Origin: Biscogniauxia marginata
Lineage: Eukaryota; Ascomycota; Sordariomycetes; Xylariales; Xylariaceae
Direction: 5' to 3'
DNA: 64,000 nucleotides
NCBI GenBank assembly: GCA_022695795.1
Contig: MU404093.1
Location: 62,001-126,000, forward strand
The translations under genes and the position numbers were made by a program. Positions within the stretch are counted from its first letter, which is position 1. Each line of letters opens with the position of its first letter. Under the pieces are notes generated by a model, which made no database searches, was not told the origin of the DNA, and was given only the letters and a program-made list of their open reading frames with translations. This document shows, piece after piece, positions 20,128 to 32,489 of this stretch.

Positions 20128-22446
20128 AGGGGGAACCACTACTGCCTATACTTGACGACGTTGGTTTTCTACGCCGAATAGTAACGGCGGATCTCGCGAG
20201 GACATGTTCCTCTCTCGACTGCTTGCCCCCCTCCCCGATGTACAATACCATACGCACTACGCAATTTTTTAATCAACGCATTCTTCCGCCTTCCACGTTT
20301 TTTTCCATTGCCGTCCTTCCTCCCTCGGAGTTGCGGCGTCTCGATTTATTTGACACTCACGAAATATGTATACGTATAGAACGATGAATTAATGTCCATT
20401 TCACGACCCGGTTCCAAAACGGCCACCCTTTCCCCTCCCCTTTTAAACGTAACTGCCGAGGATTTATAGAAGGAATAGGAAATGCTGATAGAGGGAAGGT
20501 GTTTTCTCATGTTTGTATGTTTATATGTATAGGGGTTTTATTTGTTTCGTGATAGGGACCTAAGGTATAATATGGATCAGGAGGCGGGAAAACGAATAGA
20601 TAGATGGTACGATGGGACCGATGAGAATAAAAACAAGGAGGGAAGGAAGGATTATGATGATTAAAGTGAGGGCCTTTGGATAGCGTATGTAGTTTTCTGA
20701 AAGGCGCTGATATGTGTGCCCGCTCTTACAGAGTCAGGGCCACTATAGCAAATGTCTTTGGCAACATGCATATCGGCAGATGTTAGCAAAAGTTGGTTAG
20801 TCAAACTTCTTGCGGCCGCTGACAGTCAGCAAGTAACCGACAGGTAGAAGCAGGATTATTAGGATTATTAGTAGTATTATTAGGTTATGCACTTCGTACC
20901 GCACATGGGATCACTACCTAGGTAGCATGTATTTATTTGTGATTTGTTATGTGGCTAAAACTGTCTTGCTCATGGCGTTTTTACCTTTTGAAAAGCATTT
21001 CTAGAAAAACACCACCACCGAAGGGATGGCACTAGGAGCCGTGCCTTCAACCTAAGCTACTACCAAGTGTCTGTGTGCCGTGTATGAGGTATGCAAACCG
21101 CGTATGTGCGATTGATGGTTGATGGACTGCCCAGAGTCAGGTATGGAGCTTTCCGAGACCCCTCCTCAAAAGTCTAATTGCACCCACCAGGGGTACATGT
21201 ATGTATGGCTAGGTACCTACCTAGGTTACTTACGTACTGCGCACCCCGTCATGTTTCAACACCTTGAGCTCACTTCTGCGATAGGTAGCAGCAGTGTCGA
21301 CCTACCTGGGTAATTAGCAAGAAACACTCTAGGCCTAGTTGATGACGCTGTTGTTTCCCCCAGTGTAACCCCTAGTCCTAAAGCGGATTATGGTAGCTGC
21401 TTTGAGGAACCTATCTTTGGGTATCGCATGTAAGTACCGCAGGTAGGTGCCTTATCGTCTTGCAGGCTTTCGCTTTAGTGATTGTACATATTGTATGCTG
21501 CCAAGGCAAGGTAGCTTGATCGTAGCTCTTTGGGCAGATACCGCTGCACTCCACTTTCTTTATTTCCAATTGCATGCCGTCCAAGATAAAGAATACCCTA
21601 GGTAGGTACCTACTGGTAGAGCCAAGAAAACTCTGTTGCAGTTGTAGATGTAGATGTAGATGTAGTTGTAGTTGTAGTTTGTAGTCTTGTAAAGAGGCAC
21701 AAAAGAGACAGAAGACTTAAGTAGGTATGTAGTAGGTACCTAGACATGGTTATAGCTAAGCTGTTTTAAGTTTCCCTCGCTCTGGTCGCTAAGGACACCT
21801 GCTCTGTGGCTGCTAAACTAACGACCTACAGTACATGCATGTACCTTGTCACGGTGCTGGGGGGCCAGTGTACCGCCTTTGCTTCATTGCGTAGTCGCTA
21901 CCCAATCACGCCGCTCTCTGGCCAACCAAACCCCGGCAGGGCCAAGGCTTTTTGCCCCATCTTTGGTGTGCTTGACCTCACGTCCTCCTCCAAACCAAAC
22001 CTGCCTGTCCTCGTCTCCAGGTGTCCCGTTGTTGAAGATCCTCCCAAAACCCCAAGCTCCCCAAAAACTTCATCAATCATCACCATCTCTCCCTCTCTCT
22101 CCCCTCCCCTATCTATCTTTCCCATCTTATCTATCCACCTTCTCTCGCATCTCTGTACGTTCCTTCCCTTGGGATTCTAGCATCCACCACCAGCATTGCA
22201 GCCGTTTCGTTCCTCTCATTTACCATCCTTTTGCCGTCGCAAAAAAGAGTCCACGCAAGCACCATATTTACCAAAAAGTACCTCTCTTCCGTCCTCAAGA
22301 CACTCTTGTCCATCGACAGCCACATCGCTGAAGCTCCAAACCACATCGGCTCTCGCCTCTACCATCTTCCCAATTCTTTCCAAGCCCACCCGCCCATCCA
22401 CCTGTCGCACCCGACGTGCAATCCAGTTCTCTGCTGCTAGCCCGCC
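20128..22446. other. Spacer and long SSD1 leader
   Basis: No gene is recognised. The stretch holds TACCTAGGTA-type words near 21210-21235, 21595-21615 and 21720-21745, and a (GTAGAT/GTAGTT)n run at about 21640-21680. From roughly 21900 it becomes strongly C/T-rich on the plus strand, as expected for the long 5' UTR of a fungal SSD1 gene. Confidence 0.45.
21640..21682 (+). repeat. GTAGAT/GTAGTT hexanucleotide microsatellite
   Basis: About seven tandem six-base units shift from the GTAGAT to the GTAGTT variant. Confidence 0.85.
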
Positions 22447-25400
22447 ATGGAGCAGCAGCAGCCTCCCCAGACCGGAGGCGTTCCCGGACCTGCTGGGCGT
22501 CGCCTTCACATCGCCCATCGCAGGAGCCCATCCGAGCTTACTCCACTGATGAGCATGTTCGCCAATCCCGGAAGTGAGTGTCAATCTCGAGTCTCAATTT
22601 ATCAATTTCCGTGTCTTTTGCGTGCATTGTCTTCTATCGTCTCTCCTCTTGTCGCTATTCCCCGAGCTGACCTGTGCCCTCTCTTTGTCTCGCAGTGGAG
22701 CAACTTGCTATTCAGCAGCAAATCGAGCTGTTGCAGCAGCAGCAGCAGCAGATTCAAGCCACCCACCAACAGTACATGAACATGGGTATGATGCCGCCTG
22801 GGCAGCTTGGTCCTGGCGGCCAGTTCAACCCTTTGCAACCGAACATGGCTGGCATGTCGCCACAGACTGCCTTCCAGTTCCCACAGCAGAATGTGCCTAT
22901 GGGCCCCCCAAGTCAGCCCATGTCCCACCGTCGTAACCAGTCGGCCCTGCCCAACATGAACATGGGGCCGCCTCCGGCCCCGTCCACTGGGGCTGCCGGG
23001 TCGTCCTTTGGTCAGTTGGACAACTCCAGCCACAACCGGGAGAATGCACCTCGTGGTGGCCGAGGCGGGGGCGGTCATCAGCGAAGGCACTCTCTGGCCT
23101 TGGCCGATGCCAAGAAAGCCGCCGAACTTGCTCAGCAGAAGCGAACGACCTCGGGTTTTCAGTTCCCTGGTCCGGGCGCTGCCGAGACAAATCCACCCGC
23201 CGAGGAACCAAAAAGCACTACTGCGGATACCCCTATAGCACAGGGTTCATCCACTCGAGGCGGACGGGGCGGACACGGACGTAGTCAGAGCATGGCAGTG
23301 AACAGCCGTGGTGGTCGCGGTGGCGGCGGATCAAACGATGGTGATTTCCCACGCCGCGGCGGTGGCCAGAGCGGCCATGCTCGATCCTCTTCACGCAACT
23401 TTGAAGGCAATTGGCGTAACCAACAGGGCCAGAACCAGGGTCAGGACCAGGCTGGGCAAGGCCAGCAGGGCTTCCAGCCCGGCCACCGCGCTCGTGGTTC
23501 TGTGAACCAGTCAATTTCTTCCATTGGTGCATTCCAATACCCGGGACAGCCCCAACTTATGCAACTTCCCGGACAGATCCCCATGATGGCCCAGATGTAC
23601 CCCGGCCAGCAACTTAATCCTATGCAATTGAACCAACTTCAAGCTCTCCAGGCTGCTCAGATGAATGGCCAACATGTTGTTGGTCTCCAAGGCAGTCAGC
23701 ATGCGCCCCAACTTGGTGGCCAACAGTCACAGCAGCAGCAGAGAAAAACGCTCTTTACTCCTTACCTTCCCCAAGCCACCCTACCCGCCCTGCTAGGCGA
23801 TGGGCAGCTTGTATCGGGTATTCTTCGGGTCAACAAGAAGAACCGTAGCGATGCCTACGTGTCGACTTCTGACGGGCTCTTGGATGCCGATATTTTCATC
23901 TGTGGTAGCAAAGACCGCAACCGAGCTTTGGAAGGGGACTTGGTTGCTGTAGAGCTCCTAGATGTCGACGAGGTTTGGTCGCAGAAGCGTGAGAAGGAAG
24001 AAAAGAAGAAGAGAAAGGACATCACTGACACGCGTTCCGGATCTACCAACGGCAATGCCCAATCGGGCTCCGCCAACGGAGAAGAAGCCAACACCGGCGA
24101 GGGCGGAATCCGTCGACGGGGCAGTCTTCGACAGAGACCTACGCAGAAGAAGAATGATGATGTCGAAGTTGAAGGACAAAGTCTCCTCCTTGTTGAAGAA
24201 GAGGAGATCAACGACGAGTCTAAACCTCTTTACGCCGGACACATTGTCGCCGTCATTGAACGGGTTGCTGGTCAGATGTTTTCGGGCACACTTGGTCTGT
24301 TGCGACCCAGCAGCCAAGCTACGAAGGAGAAGCAGGAAGCTGAGCGTGCTGCCAGAGACGGTGGCCGCTCCCACGACAACCGCCATCAGGACAAGCCTAA
24401 GATTGTCTGGTTCAAGCCCACAGACAAGCGTGTCCCACTGATCGCCATACCCACTGAGCAGGCGCCGCGGGACTTCGTGGAAAAACACCAAGAGTACGCC
24501 GACCGAATATTCGTTGCCTGTATCAAGCGGTGGCCTATTACATCGTTGCACCCCTTTGGCACTCTTGTTGAGCAGCTTGGTCGGATGGGTGATCTAAAGG
24601 TGGAGACGGATGCCCTGCTCCGCGACAACAACTTCTCCTCTGACGAATTTTCGGAGGCCGTTTTGCGTACTGTCGGTCTCCAGGATTGGTCTATTGCCAA
24701 GGAGGACGAGGCGTCTATCAGTGCTCGCCGAGATTTCCGCGAGGAGAAGACGTTTACTCTTGACCTAGCTGGTACCGAAGAGCTTAGCGATGCTGTCCAC
24801 GTGAAGACGGAGCCCGATGGCAAAATTGAGATTGGTATTCACGTACCTGATGTTACCCACTTTGTTAAGCCTAACTCCCTTGTCGACCGTGAAGCTAAGA
24901 AACGTGGTACTGCTGTTCACTTGGTGAACCGCACTTGCGCTTTGCTACCCCCCAAGATTTCCTCAGAGCTTTGCACCCTTACTCCTGGACAGGATAGGCT
25001 TACCGTCAGTGTTGTCTTCCGGGTGAACCCGCTCACCGGAGTCGTTGCGGAGGGAGACACATGGGTAGGGAAGAGTATTATCAAGAGTGCAGCGAAACTG
25101 TCTCTCAAGGATATTGATGACGCTCTAACGGGCGGCGCTAACTTCAAACATGAGGCTGCCCAGGTTAAGGATATTCAAATTCTCAATGTAAGTTTCTGTC
25201 CTATTCCTGTCTAGCCTTTTACTAACTTTCTCCCAGGCTGTTGCACAGAAATTCCAGGAGGCTCGTCTTGGCTCTGAGGGTGAACCGACTGCCCCACTCC
25301 GCCTTCTCCATCAGCTCGACGATGAAAACATCCCTATCCAGCATAACATCTTTGATTCTACACCTGGAACTGAGCTTGTTGAAGAGCTTTTCCACAAAGC

Positions 25401-26687
25401 TAATGCCTACGTTGCTCAGAAGCTTGCACAAGGTCTCCCCGATAAGGCTCTTCTTAGACGTCAAGGATCACCCAATGCCCGGCGCTTGCAAACATTCGTT
25501 GAGCGCATGACAGCGCTAGGATACGATATTGATACCACTAGCAGTGGGACGCTTCAGAACAGTTTGTTCAAGGTCGATGACACCGATATCCGTAAGGGTA
25601 TGGAGACGTTGCTTGTCAAGAGCATGCATCACGCCAAATACTACATAGCCGGCAAGACTAATAAGCAGCTCTGGCCTCACTACGCCTTGAACCTACCTCT
25701 TTACACACATTTCACCAGCCCGACAAGGCGTTACGCTGACATCATTGTTCATCGCCAGCTAGAGGCTGTACTTTCCGAGGGCAAGATCGACTACAACGAC
25801 GATATTGAGAGTCTAGTGAAGACGATTGAGTCTTGTAACACCAAGAAGGAATCGGCCCAGAATGCCCAAGAGCAGAGCATTCACATTGAATCATGCAGAA
25901 TTATGGACAAGAAACGACAAGAAGTCAACGGTGATTTAATCAGCGAAGGCGTCGTCATCTGTGTCTATGAATCTGCCTTTGATGTTCTCATTCCCGAGTG
26001 GGGCTTTGAAAAGCGTGTACATTGCGATCAGTTACCACTTAAGAAAGCTGAGTTCAGAAAAGAGAAAAGGGTCTTGGAGCTTTACTGGGAGAAGGGAGTG
26101 CCTAGCTCGGCTTACGTGCCGGAAGACGAGCGACCGAAGGCAGCGGCGTCTCAGCGGGTATCGAATGCTATAGCAGCTGCCCGACAGGCGGAAGAGGCGG
26201 AGAGGGTCAAGAAGGAACGCGAAGAGGCGGCACGGAAGCAAACCGAGACAGGTACCATGTCTACAGATGATGTCGACGCGTTATTCGATGATGATGACGA
26301 CAATGCGTCGGACATCACGGAGGCAATGGCTGGTGCGTCATTGGCCGAGCGGCCGACGCAGAGCGTGCCTGGTTCGCCGGCGCGATCCTCATCAAATGCA
26401 GCGGGCGTCCTTCACCGTACCCGATCAGACTCGAAGGTGCCCATGGCGGAGGCTGTGGAGACGCGTCTCACGAACAAGGAGAAATATCTGAAGCTGTTTT
26501 CTTTGAGAGAAGAAGGTGGCGATTATATCCAGGATGTGACCGAGATGACACGAGTGCCAGTGATCCTCAAGACGGATCTCAGCAAGAGCCCACCGTAAGT
26601 AGACCCAGGACCCTTTTCCTATGACCCGTAGGCTAACAACGAGACAGCTGTCTGACGATCCGTTCGCTCAACCCGTACGCGCTTTAA
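22447..26687 (+). CDS. SSD1: SSD1/GUL-1 RNA-binding translational regulator (RNB family)
   Basis: Four exons, 22447-22573, 22696-25187, 25237-26594 and 26648-26687, join in frame to 1338 residues. The N-terminus is Gln-rich and prion-like (residues ~45-400) with RGG-type stretches and the NDR-kinase-type motif RRHSLA. Cold-shock-like domains follow (LFTPYLPQATLPALLGDGQ and on), then an RNB domain from about residue 730. Where active RNase II/Dis3 enzymes have a D-x-D-D cluster, this protein reads EELSDAV, so nuclease activity should be absent, as known for SSD1. The short last exon encodes the typical fungal ending IRSLNPYAL. SSD1 binds 5' UTRs of cell-wall mRNAs and represses them under control of the Cbk1/COT-1 kinase. 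Its own leader is long and CT-rich. The order and length fit the family well. Confidence 0.95.
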
Positions 26688-29204
26688 GAACTCGTGGCTT
26701 TTTAACATAAGTTGCTCTTCATGGGTTAGCGAACTGGGACAAGGAGCAATGGGAACAGTGGGTTTATGACGGTGGTACGGGATTGCCCTAAGTGCAGCTG
26801 ATCGGCAGAGTAAGGAATCAAAAAGCTAGGCAGATTGTTAGGTCGTATTTTCTGGCGAAGCTGTGGGTGTATCTCTTATCGTATCGTGTCGATAAAAGTA
26901 GGTATTTTTGAGGGGAAGATAGACTTAGGTAGCTTCAGCAGTTGACGATGATATACGAGACACTCCTCAAAATGGACAATTTCATGTCAAGCTTGCCGTG
27001 GGTGTCCGTGCCAATGAACCAGTAGTACCTAAACGAGTGGATGAGAATGATACAGAAAGCTCTCCGGGGTCGGTAATGTTTCGCTAAAGGGCAAAGAGAT
27101 CTACGAAACCTACTTGACATTTAAGTACTCTCCCCATGAGCGCTGACGAAGAGGATCTTAGATCAAGATGCTAGACAAACGTGGCTCCGTGGTGCAAGGT
27201 GGCCGTGATGACGGATTCACAAGGGGGATGTCGATCGTGGGTGCTTCAGACAAAAGTGGGATTATGGAGTTACGTAGGTAGATTTCAAGATAGATAGATG
27301 ACCGGACGGAACTGTGATTACTAAATACGACGTAGTTGCGAAGTATACAATCCCGGAGCCCCCTCGACTCCCCCCTTCGACTCTCTCTCCCCTGGTCTCA
27401 TGTCGGGTACCTGCAGCTGCCGGTTTGTGCTTTGTGTCTTCTTCGTCAGGGAAAGCCAGGGGGTAGGGGTGATGGGTTAAAGGCTGTTCGTGTCCCCACT
27501 TTTCAAGCTCAGTCAGCACCCGCAACCCGCAGCAGAATTCTTGGTCGGTACCTATGTAGGTTCATGTTTGTCCCCTTTTTTAATTTCTCACCTAAACCAC
27601 GTCCTCCACATATACCTTACCTTACCTACATCCGTACATCCATAACCCGTAGGAGGTATTCTTACTATTGGGTGCTATGCATACTGCACCACTCATTGTT
27701 TGGAGCTAATGTTTGACGTAATTATTTGACCATCTTATAGTCTATCTGACTGGACCGTGCTAGGCTCATTAACTGACTACCTACCTACGTAACCAATCTG
27801 TGGTGGTCCTTTGCTACGCGACCATCTCCGCCAAACTATTCTGCCGACTGCATGCGAAGAGGACATCTACGGTCATCACTCAAAAGGTTCTAGCATCTAA
27901 CTCACAATTCAATTACATGCATCAATCCTTGCCAAACCAATATAAATACCTAATTGTTTATTCACCACGGATAATATGAAAGAAACCCAAAACCTCTTTC
28001 TTCATTTGCGGGATTTGCATTTGCATCTCGGATCGGCCACGAAGATCCTCGATACAACGGCCTGACTGGCAATCATTTCCCAGGACTTACAGAGAAAACA
28101 ACAACCGAGAAACTAGTGTAAACGTTCTCCTCACAGATCACTGTGTCGCTTTTTTTTACCCTTACCGGAGGTAATTGGAAGGGCAGCACTGCAATGTGCG
28201 AGTCGATCAAGGAAGCGGATGCTCCCAGGCTGTCACAGCAACTCGGTCATTGCGGTGCAATGGCGAGCTTAAGAATTGATGGGAAATTGGAGAGGACGAG
28301 CAAAAAGGCTCGGCATAGTCGCGCATGGTTTCAAGATCCGGATTGCAGCTCGTCCGTTGTCCCAAGCTAGCTGGAATCTGCGCTGCTACGGGCGAGCTGA
28401 AACGGCAACTGAAGCACGTCGCCCCTCGACGCCTCGGATCCCCGTGCACCCCCTGACACCCCTACCCCAGGATCCTCTCGAGCCCTTCCCTGCCGAATTA
28501 GCCGCCACCGATCCGGGCCTGACAGGCGACTTCATCCCAACTTAATCTCTAAGCTTAGCTCCTCAGGGCCGCCTCTCATTGGGCCCAGCATGGCCTTGCC
28601 TGGACTGTGTTTCGTTTCTCTCAAGCCCTTCCTGATTTTCACGAGCCTCTAACTAGATTTTCTTCTTTGCCGGGGACCACGACGAGCACGAGTCCACTGC
28701 CGTCCCCAGCACCCTGGCCCTCCTTGGTTCTCGGATGCGGATGCTCCTGGGGAGATCGTATTTGCGACGAGAGACCGCTTATCTCTCGTCAAGGAACCTC
28801 GAGGGACCGGTGCTAGGGATCGCCTCGTTTCCTTGCCGGTCAACTTTCTTTCCGTGACCCGCACGCCTATCACCCAAACTCTACCACTGGAGTTCTTGTT
28901 TTTATGAGGCGCTGTTTCCCTCCTCTCCAGGCTTGTTTTCCTTCTCCTCTCTATCCCATACCGTCTACTTCATATTTAACTCCTAACTTACAAGCGCTGG
29001 TCTGCTTCACTGGGATCAACGTTTCTTCACTCTCCTTAACTTAATATTCTTCTAATACCCAGGTGGGATTTTTCATACAACAGCCAGGCTGGTCTTGCTT
29101 TCGTCAAAAAGACGTTCATTCTTTAAACACAATCTCACCGTCGCTATACGCTCGATCACTGGAAACGAATATATAACCGATATATACCTCATTAATCAAA
29201 CAAA
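26688..29204. other. Spacer between SSD1 and the ferritin-like gene
   Basis: No recognisable gene is present; short open frames here have no protein-like composition. The interval from about 28150 to 29200 is GC-balanced, then CT-rich, and is probably promoter and leader of the ferritin-like gene. Confidence 0.45.
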
Positions 29205-30229
29205 ATGCCTTCCATTATGAAGACTGCGGGGCTTGTGGCCGGATTGGTGGCCGTTGCTTCTGCTCTACCGGCACAGCCCAAGTTCACACCGAGACAAAAC
29301 CACATCTACAGCGTGGCGAAGCGTCAAAACGCCGCAGCTGCGGCTCTAGGATTGGCTGATGTCGATATCCTTCAATTGTATGATTGACCCTTATTGTCCA
29401 CAGCCGTCAAGCTTTCCACTTACATATTTATAGCGCTCTGACCTTGGAATGGCTCGAGGCAACCTTCTACCAGCAAGGATTCGCCCAGTTTAGCGATGAC
29501 CAGTTTGTCGCTCTCGGCTTGAACGAGGTTCAGCTTGCCGACCTTAAGGGCATTGGCGCCAGCGAACAGACACACGTTCAAGCACTGCAGAGTGCCATTG
29601 CCCAGGCCGGCGTACAGCCCGTACAGCCTTGCCAGTATAACTTTGGCTTTACAGATGCTGCAGGCATGGTTGCCACCGCAGCCATCCTTGAGAGCGTCGG
29701 TGTTTCTGCATATCTCGGTGCCGCTCCCCTCGTGTCGGATAGCGCCATCCTCAGCACTGCCGGCTCCATCTTGACCATCGAGGCCCGCCATCAATCATTC
29801 ATCCGAGTGGCCTCTGGCGTCGCCGCGTCCCCATCGCCTTTCGACACCCCACTTGGTCCTAAGGCCGTCTTCTCACTTGCCGCCCCGTTCATCACATCTT
29901 GCCCTGGTGGCTCCAACCTTGTCCTCACTGCTTTCCCCTCCCTGACACTGGTCGACCCTGCTCCGGTCGCCGGCGTCCAGGCCCTCGCCGCCGGCACCAT
30001 GCTGAAGGTCGAGAGCGAGGCTTCGGCACAGGCGACTTTCTGCGGGTTCACCAACTCTGCTGCCCCCGGCGGCACCGCCTTCTCGCCCTTCGACGCTGCT
30101 ACTGGTTGTGCTGTCCCTCCCAACCTAGCTGGTACCGTCTACACCACCCTCACGAGCGCCGCCCCCGACGATGGTGTCCTTACCGACGACATCACCCTCG
30201 CCGGTCCCATGGTCATGAACCTCAGCTAA
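29205..30229 (+). CDS. Secreted ferritin-like protein (Rds1 type)
   Basis: Exons 29205-29377 and 29434-30229 join to 322 residues across a 56-nt intron. The start ATG is at 29205 in context caaaATGCC. Residues 1-20 form a signal peptide ending near ALPAQ, and KR pairs at about 44-45 could be a Kex2-type site. The mature part is a ferritin-like four-helix domain with the expected acidic/His positions: LEWLEATFY, SEQTHVQAL, ILESVGVSAYLGAA and IEARHQSF. The C-terminal 130 residues are a β-rich tail with cysteines. Proteins of this kind, named after fission-yeast Rds1, are stress-induced and often secreted or wall-associated. Metal binding is inferred from the Glu/His pattern, and the biochemical activity is not known. 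It lies at the edge of the accessory patch. Confidence 0.87.
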
Positions 30230-32489
30230 ACCCTGATTTTTATCATGAACCCTTAACGATTTTTTCTTATGATTATTACCATCGGGGCATACCCATCATC
30301 TACTACCTCCCTAGAGCGCTTAGACTCGTATTTGTCGGGCGAATATCGGAACCGCAGTCCCTAATATGAGGACAAAAGAATGGACGCGGTTTTAGTTCAA
30401 CAACCTGAGAGGAAGATGGGGAAGAGGATGGGTAGGGAGGGGGGCGATGACGTTTAGAATTGGCAACAAGACAAACAAAATACGGGCGAAACACGAAGCG
30501 TGGAAGGTTTCGGTAGCTCGCAACAGTACCGTATACCCATACCAGCTTTAGAAAGAACAATATATTTTGTTTCGTGTTTTTGTGCCAGAGTCAGTCAAGC
30601 CTCGCTCGATATGTATCTTAGAATATTTTTTTCCCTTCTTTTTCAATTCTTTCTCTCTTTTCTGTTTTCTTTTCTGCCGGGCGATCAAGGAGTATGATGA
30701 CTCCTGGTCGCTTGTGTATTATCAGATTAATATTTTTTTTTTCTTTCTTTCTTCACTGTTTCGTTATGGTGGTTTTCTACGATACCTATCGAGACCATGA
30801 GCTAGGATCGGGGGAGGGGAATGAAGATAATCGACAAAATGGGACACGGGGAGGGGTGGACAGCAAGAAACGATAGACCACGGGGGTTGTCTTTACGCGT
30901 TAGGAAAAAGAGAGACAGGAGTTTGGGGGGGCTATCGTTGGAGGAGAGGGAGGGGAAGAGAGAGAGAGAGATGATCATTTATATTTTTATACCCCCATAC
31001 GCTATTACTCTACGTAGGTAGTTGGTTGATCGGATGGATTCATTTGGTGTTTTTTTAGATAGTGAGCTGAGGTGGATAAGTAGAAGAGAAGAAATTTAAC
31101 GAAATATTTTCATGAATATTTTTTCAATATGGTGTTTTATTTTTTGAGTAAGAGTTGAATGAGAGAACATAACCCCCTTCGGTCAAAAAACGTTTTTCCA
31201 CAGCTCGCTTTGGTACGAGGTAATACATTTAATTAAATGTCTGTAGATATCTAGGTTTATTTTTATTTTTATTTCGCTTGATCAGCAGCAACTGAGATGA
31301 GAAGATAACACTTGTCGTGTTTGAATCAGAAAGATGTGATGTCGATCCGGGTCTTAAGTCTCCTCTTTCGGGGGAGAGGGGGGAGGAGGGAGGAAGGGAG
31401 GGGGGTTTCAACTTCCGGCTCGTTGCACGTGTATCACATTTTCGACATATTTGATACGAGCAAATGCCACGAAAATCACTGCAGAGCTTGGCAGTGCGTA
31501 ATGCATCCGTATATAGATAGAATACCTACAATCATGCACATATGATGTGCTACTACTTACTAATCTAAATATATAAACCCTTTTCTTTTCTTTTTTCTTT
31601 TCTTTTTTTGGTAGCTGTTACTTACGTCCGCCTCCCCACTTGTGGATTGAGAAGTTGCTCATAATTTGACAGCCTATGAAATGGCAAGCAAAGTGGCATC
31701 AGCAAAGCCTATATTAGTTCGAATAATAGTTTCTATACCTCGGTATGTATAGTCGGATAACCCCCACTTATCGTATCTACTATATTTATGGATAAAATAA
31801 GGGCATCCTATGGTTCGCACCTCCCTGGTATTAAACAGAAGAAGAGAAAAAGTCCCGCGCTGAAATGCTGTAGTTGACTAATGTTTTCTCAAGAGAGATA
31901 GATGTCTGTGTAAGTCAAATACCTACCTACCTAATGTCCCACATACGAAGAGGTTTTATATATTGTATATAAGATATCTACTACAAAGTATCAATAACAA
32001 CCGTAACATTCTTTTTTAAACTCGACTGATTATCAATGTGTTCTTATCCGACAGAGCATTGTCCGAGTGTCAATACGCAGGCGTATTTATATATTGAGTA
32101 GTGTGTAAAAAGCAACCCCCAGTGGGGGAGTTCTCAACCCCCTCACCTCCATTCTCGTAGAAAACTCCCCATCTCCGGGTTGCTCCCGGCTCCATTGCTA
32201 TATAGGCCCGGAGCTAGGTTACCATTTATTGCTTACCTTATGTAAGCTGACTCCGTGATATGTGGGCGTCGCCAGTAGATATCTACCAAATAGCGGAGAT
32301 TCAAAATTGCTATCACGCTCGTTAAACTGCTTTCGAGGCGGGTGCATGCCATTTAAGAAACGCCGCGGTAAACGTACCGCCCGCTTCAAATCAACCGTCT
32401 CTCGGTGTGGTTCTCTCTAATATTATCGGGTATTCTGGTAAATAGACGCAAGAACCGTTCTTCAACGAGCGGCCGCATTTGTTAATACA
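30230..32489. other. Spacer with T-rich and CTTTT runs
   Basis: The start is the T-rich 3' UTR of the ferritin-like gene. A CTTTT-type pyrimidine run lies at about 31580-31612 and a small CCCCC-AGT-GGGGG hairpin at 32115-32127. No gene is recognised. Confidence 0.45.
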
